Shown piece by piece: positions 22,891 through 29,218 of a stretch of 29,218 bases of DNA. The notes under the pieces are model-generated. The model was not told the DNA's origin, searched no databases, and saw only the letters and a list, made by a program, of their open reading frames with translations. The translations under genes were made by a program, and so were the position numbers. The DNA is from Lachnospiraceae bacterium UBA7196 (lineage in GTDB: Bacteria > Bacillota > Clostridia > Lachnospirales > Lachnospiraceae). Location: positions 1 to 29,218 of the forward strand of contig DKUU01000010.1 of NCBI GenBank assembly GCA_002490835.1, in the 5' to 3' direction. Each line of letters begins with the position of its first letter. Position 1 is the stretch's first letter.

Positions 22891-22919
22891 AGTATACCAC
22901 AATTTACCCTTCTTTGAAA
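22891..22919 (-). promoter_or_regulatory. Promoter of the STAS-RsbW-HK-REC operon
   Basis: TTTCAA (22914-22919) and TATACT (22891-22896) are 17 bp apart on the minus strand. A TG occurs 3 bases before the -10 box. The start would be near 22884, about 39 nt before the STAS ATG. Confidence 0.55.
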
Positions 22920-22922
22920 GAA

Positions 22923-22976
22923 AAATATCCTTACCGTATCAAACAGGCGAAATATCCTTACCGTATCAAATAGGCG
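22923..22976. repeat. 27-bp tandem duplication at the 3' end of the antiporter gene
   Basis: The units 22923-22949 and 22950-22976 differ at one base (c/t), and the first 8 bases repeat again at 22977. On the minus strand the unit covers the last codons (YFAYLIR) plus the TAA stop. The duplicated copy after the real stop reads YFACLIR-stop in the same frame, so the duplication extended the mRNA without changing the protein. Confidence 0.92.
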
Positions 22977-23911
22977 AAATATCCGCCGTAGCAGGCAAGC
23001 ATCACCGCGCCGCCCAAACGGCCCAGCCTTTTATTTTTAACGACGCACAGCCACAAAAGCACGGCCGATGCGATACACGCGGCGCTGTCCACAAAGAAAT
23101 CCGGCGCATACTCTACCGGTGTGATCAGCGCGGACGTTCCCACCACGAAAAGGATGTTAAAGATATTGCTTCCCACAATGTTGCCGACCGCAATATCCGC
23201 CTTCCCTTTGATGGCAGCCGTTACGCTCGTCACAAGCTCCGGAAGCGAAGTGCCAAAAGCCACGATGGTCAGGCCGATCAGCCGCTCGCTCATGCCGAAG
23301 ATCAGCGCCAGTTCCGTGGCCGCATCCACCGCCAGATCAGAACCTAATACGATCATCACGCCGCCCAGAACGATGAGCAGGAGCATCTTCCAGACAGGCA
23401 TCGGTTTCTCTTCACGGGTGTCCCCCTCCTCAGGCAGCGGCGCGCCCTTCTTTGCCATCCCCAGCAGATAGGCCAGATAGAGGAACATCAGCCCCCAGAG
23501 GATCAGACCGTCGGAAAAACGAAGCAGATGATCTTCCGTGCTGCCAAGCGCCCACAAAACCGCCGATACAAAAATCACATACGGAATCTCGTAACGCACC
23601 GTAGACTTCTGCACCGCGACAGGCGTAATGACCGCGGTCAGTCCCAGAATCAGCAGCACATTCAAAATATTGCTCCCCACGATATTGCCGATGGTGATCT
23701 CTGCGCTCCCCTTCAGGGCCGCAGACACGCTGACCGCCGCCTCCGGCAGGGATGTCCCCATTGCCACGATGGTGAGGCCGATCACCAGCTGGGGAATACC
23801 GAAGCGTTCCGCCAGACGGCTCGCCCCTTCTACGAACCAGTCCGCTCCTTTTACCAGAAGCACAAAACCAAGCGCCAGTAATCCAAGCTGTAATAGCACT
23901 TCCATCAACAT
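22958..23911 (-). CDS. Calcium/sodium antiporter (CaCA family, YrbG-like)
   Basis: The start is ATG 23911 (MLMEVLLQ), 4 nt after GGAGG, or ATG 23905, 10 nt after it. Both are better than the frame's outer limit at 24001. The product has about 317 residues with ten hydrophobic segments. The two family alpha-repeats are clear: GLTIVAMGTSLPEAAVSVSAALKG followed by GNIVGSNILN, and GLTIVAFGTSLPELVTSVTAAIKG followed by GNIVGSNIFN. The acidic loop between halves (PLPEEGDTREEKPMP) faces the cytoplasm. It should exchange Ca2+ (or another cation) for Na+ or H+ across the membrane. A long structured leader precedes it, suggesting RNA-level control. Family certain; ion specificity inferred. Confidence 0.95.
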   Translation of the reverse strand: MLMEVLLQLGLLALGFVLLVKGADWFVEGASRLAERFGIPQLVIGLTIVAMGTSLPEAAVSVSAALKGSAEITIGNIVGSNILNVLLILGLTAVITPVAVQKSTVRYEIPYVIFVSAVLWALGSTEDHLLRFSDGLILWGLMFLYLAYLLGMAKKGAPLPEEGDTREEKPMPVWKMLLLIVLGGVMIVLGSDLAVDAATELALIFGMSERLIGLTIVAFGTSLPELVTSVTAAIKGKADIAVGNIVGSNIFNILFVVGTSALITPVEYAPDFFVDSAACIASAVLLWLCVVKNKRLGRLGGAVMLACYGGYFAYLIR

Positions 23912-23940
23912 GATCCCTCCTTCTCTTAAGGCCCTGCCTA

Positions 23941-23989
23941 TAAAATAAACAAACGAGGCCTTCAACATAATCATGCTAAAAGTCTCGTT
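23941..23989 (-). terminator. Terminator-like hairpin inside the antiporter leader (attenuator candidate)
   Basis: On the minus strand AACGAGACTTTTAG pairs with TTGAAGGCCTCGTT (one A-C mismatch, some G-T pairs) around a 10-nt loop, between 23952 and 23989. A T-rich tract follows (TTTGTTTATTTTAT). It lies about 40 nt before the antiporter start and after that gene's predicted promoter. The 3' arm can instead pair AAGGCC with GGCCTT (23929-23934), giving two exclusive folds. It may equally end read-through from the MATE gene. Confidence 0.6.
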
Positions 23990-24029
23990 CTTTCCATTCA
24001 ATCCCGTTATCTGCCGGAAAACAGAAAGC

Positions 24030-24069
24030 GTGTAAACATGACACTTGTGTCAGGGTATGTTGCTTACAC
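24030..24069 (-). other. Two-tier hairpin at the 5' part of the antiporter leader
   Basis: Outer arms GTGTAA/TTACAC (24030-24035, 24064-24069) enclose TGACA-N4-TGTCA (about 24039-24052) with an unequal internal loop. It starts about 25 nt after the predicted start site of the antiporter transcript. Together with the terminator-like hairpin it has the layout of a cis-regulatory RNA. I match it to no known class. Confidence 0.4.
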
Positions 24070-24100
24070 AGGATAACTACTCCCTCTTAACTTATAAGAT

Positions 24101-24129
24101 AATGTACCACAAGTATGCCCGCCTGTCAA
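24101..24129 (-). promoter_or_regulatory. Promoter of the antiporter gene
   Basis: TTGACA (24124-24129) and TACATT (24101-24106) are 17 bp apart on the minus strand, just after the MATE stop codon. The start near 24094 gives a leader of about 180 nt. Confidence 0.6.
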
Positions 24130-24156
24130 TGCTTCTATCCGCCCGCGAGGGCTTCT

Positions 24157-25539
24157 TTAACGAATCTTTGACAATGACTCTTTCGACAAAATCTTTCTGA
24201 TATTCAGTATAAACAGAGTCGTAGCCGTGACCGCGGAAATCACATCCGACACCGGCTCCGCATAGTAAACGCCCATCACCCCGAAAAACCGCGGCAGAAT
24301 GATCGCCAGCGGGATCAGCAGGATCAGTTTCCTGAGCACGGCGATAAATAGGGATATCTTCGCCTGCCCCAGCGCCAGAAACGTGGGCTGGATTCCGCTT
24401 TGCAGGCCGAACACCAGCATGCCCGCCATAAAGACCGGCATCACCCTGCCGACCAGTTCCACAAGCGCGGCCTCGTTTGTAAAAAATCCGGCATAAAATT
24501 CCGGAAAAATCATGGTCGTCGCCGTGGTCACCACCATAAAACCGAAACACAGGCCGATCATCCAACGATAAAGCTGCCCTACCCGTGCAAAATTACCCGC
24601 GCCAAAATTGTAACTGATGATCGGCGTCATGCCCTGCGTAAAGCCGCCGATGGGCGCGGAAAATAGCTGCATCACGCTCTGCATTATGGTCAGAGACCCT
24701 ACATAGAGATCGCCGCCGTAAGTCTGCAGGCCATGATTTAACACGATGCTGATAAAGCTCTCAGTGGCCCGCATGATAAAGGGCGAGATTCCCAGAGAAA
24801 AAATGCCAAACAGGATACCCCGCTCCGGCCTGAGAAATTTCTTTCGTATTTTTAGGGAAGAGCGTTTACTTAGCAGATAACCCGTGACCCACGCCGCGCT
24901 TAAGCCCTGCGAGATCACTGTCGCCACCGCCGCGCCCTTTACGCCCATGCCAAATCCAAAGATAAAGATGGGATCCAGAACGATGTTCGCCACCGCGCCG
25001 ATCAGCACGGAAAGCATGGCCGTCCCCGGCTTGCTCTGACAGATGATAAAGGCGTTTAAGCCAAGGGCAAACTCCACAAACAAGGTGCCTGCCAGATAGA
25101 TGGTCAGATAATCCACCGCGTACCCTATGGTAGCGTCGCTGGCCCCGAAACTGTAGAGAAGCGGCCGTTTAAACACATAGAAGACCGCCATCAGGATCAC
25201 CGTGCAGAACACCAGAAAAGTCACGCTGTTTCCCAAGATCTTCTCCGCGTGATCCCTGTCCTGCTTTCCCAGCCAGATGGCCGCCAGCGGCGCTGCGCCG
25301 CTATTGACAAAACCCGAAAAGGCGGAGATAAAAACGGTGATGCAGAAGGTCACGCCCACCCCCGTGAGCGCGTTCGCTCCCACGCCTTCCATATGGCCGA
25401 TATAAATCCTGTCTATGATGCTGTAAAGGATATTGATGATCTGCGCAAGGATCGAGGGCAGCGTCATGCTCACCATCAGACGGCCGATCGGCTCCGTCGC
25501 CATCCGCTCCTCGCGGGTCATTGTCTTCGCCGTACTCAT
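24157..25539 (-). CDS. MATE family efflux transporter
   Basis: The start is ATG 25539 (MSTAKTMTREERMATEPIG), 9 nt after GAAGGG. The ATG at 25548 touches the RBS and is rejected. The 460-residue protein has about twelve transmembrane helices in two halves. The MATE hallmarks are PIGRLMVSMTLPSILAQIINILYSIIDRIYIGHMEGVGANALTGVG, an internal VLDPIFIFGFGMGVKGAAVATVISQ, and GMTPIISYNFGAGNF in the second half. It should export organic cations, drugs or metabolites using Na+ or H+. It resembles the second MATE protein of this window only at family level, so they are not a recent duplication. Substrate unknown. Confidence 0.94.
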   Translation of the reverse strand: MSTAKTMTREERMATEPIGRLMVSMTLPSILAQIINILYSIIDRIYIGHMEGVGANALTGVGVTFCITVFISAFSGFVNSGAAPLAAIWLGKQDRDHAEKILGNSVTFLVFCTVILMAVFYVFKRPLLYSFGASDATIGYAVDYLTIYLAGTLFVEFALGLNAFIICQSKPGTAMLSVLIGAVANIVLDPIFIFGFGMGVKGAAVATVISQGLSAAWVTGYLLSKRSSLKIRKKFLRPERGILFGIFSLGISPFIMRATESFISIVLNHGLQTYGGDLYVGSLTIMQSVMQLFSAPIGGFTQGMTPIISYNFGAGNFARVGQLYRWMIGLCFGFMVVTTATTMIFPEFYAGFFTNEAALVELVGRVMPVFMAGMLVFGLQSGIQPTFLALGQAKISLFIAVLRKLILLIPLAIILPRFFGVMGVYYAEPVSDVISAVTATTLFILNIRKILSKESLSKIR

Positions 25540-25583
25540 ATCAAACATCCCTTCTACTAATAACGGATTCCTGCTCTTTAGTC

Positions 25584-25612
25584 ATCTTACTCGCATAGCA
25601 TGGAAATTGCAA
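25584..25612 (-). promoter_or_regulatory. Probable promoter of the first MATE gene
   Basis: TTGCAA (25607-25612) and TAAGAT (25584-25589) are 17 bp apart on the minus strand. The start near 25577 is about 38 nt before the ATG. I found no clear promoter for the divergent hydrolase in the same gap. Confidence 0.5.
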
Positions 25613-25760
25613 TCCCATTTGCCTTCTTTCCTTTTTCATACGGTTTCCATTTTAATTTCCCCTCCGGTGTGTTACCATGAAAGAAAAACGGCCGTAACCA
25701 GCCGGCTCCAACAAACATTACAGGAGAAAAGATTAAAAAAGCTCCGACATGGAGGTAACC

Positions 25761-27155
25761 ATGGATCACATAAGAAAAATCATCAGCGCCCTGATTCTGT
25801 TTGCGGAAATGAGCATCCTTTATATCCTGATACCCTGTATCACCGACCCCGTCCTGCGGCAGGCCGCATTTACGCCGGATCGCACGACAGCTGCTGTTAT
25901 GGCCTGTATTGTCGGTTTCTTACTCTTCCTTTTTATCAATCTGTTCCCACGGCTGACCCTCCGCCGCACGGCCGGCAGAAGAAACCGGATTCTGGAGGAC
26001 GGCGCTGCCCTGCTGCAGCTCTTCATCGCAACAGCCATAGCCGAATCCCTGTTTGTCATTGTGTATCCGTTTTTCATAAAGCTGAACGTTTCCGACAACA
26101 CTGCGTACGGCTTCGGCCGCCTGCTCAGCATCCTTCTTCTGGTTCTGATGGAGTCCGTCCTTTTCTGGAACGGCATCATCCGCGTATACGCGACCTCCGT
26201 GCAGCTCGGCGTCAAATGGCGCGTGATCGGTATCGTCTGCGGCTGGATCCCCTTACTCAACATTCTGGTGCTGTGCCGCATTATCTCTATCACCGCAAAC
26301 GAGGCGGCCTTTGAAAAAGAAAAGTACCTGCTGGATCAGGTACGGGCCGAGAGCCGGCTGTGTGAGACAAAATACCCGCTTCTGATGGTACACGGCGTGT
26401 TTTTCCGCGATTTTCGTTTCTTTAATTACTGGGGCAGGATTCCCCATGCCCTGAAACAAAACGGCGCCGTTATTTACTATGGAAGCCAGCAGTCCGCCGC
26501 CTCTGTCGCGGATTGCGGACAGGAACTGGCGGAGCGCATCCGCTCCATCATACAGGAAACCGGCTGCGAAAAAGTAAATATCATTGCCCACTCCAAGGGT
26601 GGTCTCGACAGCCGTTACGCCATCAGCGCCTGCGGCGTATCCCCGTACGTGGCCAGCCTGACTACCATCAACACCCCGCACAGAGGCTGTATCTTTGCAG
26701 ACTATCTGTTAGAAAAAATACCGGAAAAGGTGCAGAAAAGCGTGGCCCGCAAGTACAATGCCGCCCTGAAAAAATTCGGCGACGCTGATCCCGACTTTCT
26801 TTCCGCCGTGCGCGATCTCACCGCTTCCGCCTGCGAGTGCAGAAACGAAACGCTGCCCAACTGCCCAGACGTGTATTACCAGAGCGTCGGCACAAAGATG
26901 AACTGCGCCATCAGCGGGAGATTTCCGCTGAATATGGCCTACCCGCTGGTCAAACATTTCGACGGTGCAAACGACGGACTGGTATCTTTAGAAAGCGCCG
27001 TCTGGGGCGAAGATTTTATTTCGCTTGCCGTACCCGAAGGGCGGGGAATTTCGCATGGCGATATGATCGATCTGAATCGCGAGAATATTTGCGGATTTGA
27101 TGTGAGGGAATTTTATGTAAACCTTGTGAGGGATTTAAAAGAGAGGGGCTTCTGA
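25761..27155 (+). CDS. Lipase-like alpha/beta hydrolase with N-terminal membrane domain
   Basis: The start is ATG 25761 (MDHIRKIISALILF), 5 nt after GGAGG; an ATG at 25749 is part of that RBS. The 464-residue protein has hydrophobic helices near 7-27, 44-63, 82-107, 118-141 and 153-177, then an alpha/beta-hydrolase domain (about 205-460). This begins YPLLMVHGVFFRDFRFFNYW (oxyanion HG), has the nucleophile S278 in IIAHSKGGLDSRYA, NTPHRG, D405 in DGANDGLVSL, and H432 in ISHGDMI. The order and spacing match bacterial triacylglycerol lipases, but the elbow is AHSKG rather than GHSMG. With its membrane anchor it may act on membrane or cell-envelope lipids. Substrate unknown. The stop codon lies in the loop of its own terminator. 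Confidence 0.82.
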   Translation: MDHIRKIISALILFAEMSILYILIPCITDPVLRQAAFTPDRTTAAVMACIVGFLLFLFINLFPRLTLRRTAGRRNRILEDGAALLQLFIATAIAESLFVIVYPFFIKLNVSDNTAYGFGRLLSILLLVLMESVLFWNGIIRVYATSVQLGVKWRVIGIVCGWIPLLNILVLCRIISITANEAAFEKEKYLLDQVRAESRLCETKYPLLMVHGVFFRDFRFFNYWGRIPHALKQNGAVIYYGSQQSAASVADCGQELAERIRSIIQETGCEKVNIIAHSKGGLDSRYAISACGVSPYVASLTTINTPHRGCIFADYLLEKIPEKVQKSVARKYNAALKKFGDADPDFLSAVRDLTASACECRNETLPNCPDVYYQSVGTKMNCAISGRFPLNMAYPLVKHFDGANDGLVSLESAVWGEDFISLAVPEGRGISHGDMIDLNRENICGFDVREFYVNLVRDLKERGF

Positions 27156-27168
27156 AAGCCCCTCTTTA
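27142..27168. terminator. Bidirectional terminator overlapping the hydrolase stop codon
   Basis: AGAGGGGCTT (27142-27151) and AAGCCCCTCT (27156-27165) form a perfect 10-bp stem with loop CTGA, which contains the TGA stop. TTTAT follows on the plus strand and CTTTTAAAT on the minus, so it can end both the hydrolase mRNA and the tRNA-Leu transcript. Confidence 0.88.
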
Positions 27169-27248
<80 letters not shown>

Positions 27249-27347
27249 CGATTTTGCGAACGGCACAAGAAATGACATGCGTGTCATTCTTTCCCGTCCG
27301 CCCATGTATCATATCATTTTCCCCGCGCTCTGTCAACGATGCCGCCT

Positions 27348-28748
27348 TCATTCGACAGGCGATTCATTCACTCCCGCAAGCGTCTGCGGCTCCTCCCCGA
27401 TGTGCCGGATCACCCGGTTATTGATCCTCACTAAAAAGATCACCGTCATGGTAAGAGACATGATCTCCGCGATCGGGAACGCCCACCACACATAAGTCAC
27501 CTGCCCGGACAGGGACAGCAGAAAGGCCGCGGGCAGAAGCACCACAAGCTGTCTCGCCATGGAGACGAACATACTGTAGACCGCATAGCCCAGCGCCTGA
27601 AAAGCCGTCCCGCAGACGATACCGAAAGCCGCCGGCAGAAAACTGATACAGATAATGCGCAGCGCCGGCACACCGATGCGAAGCATTTCATCAGACGCTG
27701 AGAAAAAGCCCAGCAGGACCTCCGGTATGATCTGGAAAATGACCACGCCAAGCGCCATGATGCACGCCGCATACAAAACAGCGCACTTCATCGCCTGAAT
27801 AAAACGATCCCTTCTGCCCGCGCCATAATTGTACGCCAAAATCGGCACCAGCCCGTTATTCAAGCCAAACACCGGCATAAAGATAAAGCTCTGCAGCTTG
27901 AAGTACACACCAAACACCGCCGTCGCCGTGGGGGTAAAGGAAATCAGAATCTTGTTCATGCCATAGGTCATCACCGAACCGATGGCCTGCATAATCATAG
28001 ACGGCACGCCGATCTTATAGATCATCCCCACAATTTCCCGCTCCAGCTTAAATCCCTTGAAGCGGATATGGATATCCTCATTTTTCGTAAAATTCAACAC
28101 CATTGCGATCGTACCCGCAATGATCTGCCCCATGATCGTAGCTACCGCCGCGCCCGCAACGCCCATTTTTGGCATCCCACACAGACCAAAGATAAAGATG
28201 GGGTCCAAAATAATGTTAATGACCGCACCCGTCCCCTGCGTGAGCATAATATAGAACGTTCTGCCCGTGGACTGTAACAGACGTTCAAACACAAACTGCG
28301 CAAACAATCCAAAAGAGCAGATACATACAATACTCAGATACTGCACGCCATACTCCACGATCTGCCTATCATCCGTCTGACTGAGATAGAAAGCGCGTGT
28401 GGCAAACAACCCTACCAGCAGAAACAGCACATAACTGGCGGCCATCAGCACAATACCGCTGACTGCCGTGTTGTCCGCACGCTCCTGCTCCTTCTCACCG
28501 AGCGCCTTAGAAAGCACGGCGTTGATACCGACACAGGTGCCGCCCGCCACAGCGATCATCAGCGTCTGGATCGGGAAAGCAAGTGACACGGCTGTCAGTG
28601 CATTCTCGTTGATGCGGGAGACAAAGATGGAGTCCACCACATTGTAGAGCGCCTGCACCAGCATAGACACCATCATCGGAAGTGACATACTGATCAGCAG
28701 CTTATTGACAGGCATCGTGCCCATTTTGTTTTCTTTCGTCTGTTCCAT
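27348..28748 (-). CDS. MATE family efflux transporter
   Basis: The start is ATG 28748 (MEQTKENKMGTMPVNKLL), 4 nt after GAGGT; an upstream TTG at 28769 is unlikely. The 466-residue protein has about twelve membrane helices. Signatures are MPVNKLLISMSLPMMVSMLVQALYNVVDSIFVSRINENALTAVSLAFPIQ, VINIILDPIFIFGLCGMPKMGVAGAAVATIMGQ and GLVPILAYNYGAGRRDR. It belongs to the NorM/DinF-like superfamily branch common in Clostridia and should use an ion gradient to export small organic molecules. Its substrate is unknown. The leader upstream is packed with hairpins. It lies between tRNA genes with its own, unidentified promoter. Confidence 0.94.
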   Translation of the reverse strand: MEQTKENKMGTMPVNKLLISMSLPMMVSMLVQALYNVVDSIFVSRINENALTAVSLAFPIQTLMIAVAGGTCVGINAVLSKALGEKEQERADNTAVSGIVLMAASYVLFLLVGLFATRAFYLSQTDDRQIVEYGVQYLSIVCICSFGLFAQFVFERLLQSTGRTFYIMLTQGTGAVINIILDPIFIFGLCGMPKMGVAGAAVATIMGQIIAGTIAMVLNFTKNEDIHIRFKGFKLEREIVGMIYKIGVPSMIMQAIGSVMTYGMNKILISFTPTATAVFGVYFKLQSFIFMPVFGLNNGLVPILAYNYGAGRRDRFIQAMKCAVLYAACIMALGVVIFQIIPEVLLGFFSASDEMLRIGVPALRIICISFLPAAFGIVCGTAFQALGYAVYSMFVSMARQLVVLLPAAFLLSLSGQVTYVWWAFPIAEIMSLTMTVIFLVRINNRVIRHIGEEPQTLAGVNESPVE

Positions 28749-28785
28749 ACTTACCTCATTTCTGAGCAACTTGTTGCGAAGAGGC

Positions 28786-28892
28786 GATGAGAAATCTGCG
28801 AATGCAGTTTCTCATCTGCCATCAACGACTTTGAGATGCTCTTACTCAAAATCGCGTGTGAAAAATCAGCACATCAGTGTGATTTTTCACAC
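28786..28892 (-). repeat. Hairpin cluster upstream of the second MATE gene
   Basis: GATGAGAAA/TTTCTCATC encloses CTGC-gaat-GCAG (28786-28816). TTTGAG/CTCAAA follows at about 28830-28850. A perfect 13-bp stem GTGTGAAAAATCA/TGATTTTTCACAC with an 11-nt loop spans 28856-28892. The gap up to the tRNA-Lys gene shows nothing else. The style is similar to the nusG-rplK cluster, although the sequences differ. Confidence 0.65.
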
Positions 28893-29003
28893 TGTACTCC
28901 TTTCCGAGATTCGCAAAGTGAATAGGAATAAAATAAACGTCTGATATGCAGAAAATCCCTGCACTCAAACGTTCGGCCAATGTAAGCCCTATCATTTTCA
29001 AAA

Positions 29004-29076
29004 TGAACCACGGGGGATTCGAACCCCCGACAACCTGATTAAAAGTCAGGTGCTCTACCGACTGAGCTAGTGGTCC
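29004..29076 (-). tRNA. tRNA-Lys (anticodon UUU)
   Basis: The minus strand gives a 73-nt cloverleaf. It has an acceptor pairing GGACCAC with GTGGTTC (one G-T pair), a D-arm GCTC-N8-GAGC, an anticodon arm CCTGA-CTTTTAA-TCAGG with UUU, and a T-arm GGGGG-TTCGAAT-CCCCC. CCA is not encoded. The tRNA-Gln gene lies only 6 nt upstream, so the two are cut from one transcript. Confidence 0.95.
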
Positions 29077-29082
29077 GTAAGC

Positions 29083-29153
29083 TGGGCTAGCTGGATTTGA
29101 ACCAGCGAATGCAGGAGTCAAAGTCCTGTGCCTTACCCCTTGGCGATAGCCCA
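29083..29153 (-). tRNA. tRNA-Gln (anticodon UUG)
   Basis: The minus strand gives a 71-nt cloverleaf beginning TGGGCTA and ending TAGCCCA. The anticodon arm CAGGA-CTTTGAC-TCCTG reads UUG, and the T-arm is GCTGG-TTCAAAT-CCAGC. The U1-A72 terminal pair is the usual weak first pair of bacterial tRNA-Gln. Confidence 0.94.
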
Positions 29154-29194
29154 TTATTGGTAATACAGGCAGTGCTTTGCACATTCCCGCAAAA

Positions 29195-29218
29195 GGTGGA
29201 TAGAGGGACTCGAACCCT
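29195..29218 (-). tRNA. 3' end of a further tRNA, probably His
   Basis: Only the last 24 nt are in the window: half a T-arm (AGGG-TTCGAGT-CCCTC), the acceptor strand TATCCAC and a discriminator C. C at position 73 is characteristic of tRNA-His, which carries an extra G-1. The anticodon is outside the window, so the identity is inferred. Confidence 0.6.

Noticed and set aside
17935..22919. A sigma factor gene belonging to the RsbW-like module
   Set aside because: No protein in the window has sigma-70 region 2 or 4 motifs.
23912..24094. yybP-ykoY (Mn2+) riboswitch in the antiporter leader
   Set aside because: I could not find its conserved internal-loop sequences; the structure is therefore left unclassified.
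24092..24565. 157-residue minus-strand open frame over the end of the MATE gene
   Set aside because: It overlaps the MATE gene in another frame and its composition is that of a shadow frame.

Overview
The window looks like a chromosomal segment of a Gram-positive anaerobe of the Clostridia, most likely Lachnospiraceae. This is an inference, with no database search. It rests on sigma-A-type promoters (TTGACA/TATAAT, 17-bp spacers), GGAGG ribosome binding sites, a clostridial rpmG-secE-nusG-rplK-rplA block, a pyrophosphate-type phosphofructokinase, an MmdA-type carboxyltransferase, a BspA-like DUF285 surface protein and an Rpn/PD-(D/E)XK fragment. Base composition looks close to 50% GC.

Layout. 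1-1.3 kb: 5' part of a secreted DUF285 repeat protein (minus strand, running off the left edge). Its promoter has an 11-G tract exactly between the -35 and -10 boxes. 1.3-2.0 kb: a 5'-truncated Rpn nuclease remnant and two terminators. 2.0-4.5 kb: ribosomal/transcription block rpmG-secE-nusG-rplK-rplA (minus). 4.6-6.3 kb: a solitary FliD-like gene with a structured leader, then a 119-bp element bounded by an 18-bp perfect inverted repeat. 6.3-7.9 kb: biotin-dependent carboxyltransferase (MmdA/PccB type). 8.0-9.5 kb: an XRE-like regulator coupled to glf (UDP-galactopyranose mutase), divergent from two tandem TPR glycosyltransferases (9.8-11.9 kb). Together these suggest a surface-glycan locus. 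12.0-16.8 kb: glgP, a LacI-family regulator and a PPi-type PFK (minus), a glycogen/glycolysis cluster. 17.0-22.9 kb: DegV plus a membrane PP2C (SpoIIE/RsbU-type) phosphatase (plus) facing a minus-strand set of STAS protein, RsbW-like kinase, hybrid histidine kinase with REC and HPt, and a stand-alone receiver. This is a combined partner-switch and phosphorelay module with no sigma factor beside it. 22.9-25.5 kb: Ca/Na antiporter with a long leader containing a terminator-like hairpin, and a MATE transporter. 25.8-27.2 kb: a lipase-like hydrolase with an N-terminal membrane domain. 27.2-29.2 kb: tRNA-Leu(UAG), a second MATE transporter, tRNA-Lys(UUU), tRNA-Gln(UUG) and the 3' end of another tRNA, probably His.

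The most notable signals are (i) the homopolymer-in-spacer promoter, which suggests ON/OFF switching of the surface protein; (ii) the partner-switch plus phosphorelay cluster; (iii) two promoters whose -35 box lies in the loop of a hairpin just downstream of the preceding gene; (iv) the antiporter leader; and (v) dense clusters of short-loop hairpins between genes.
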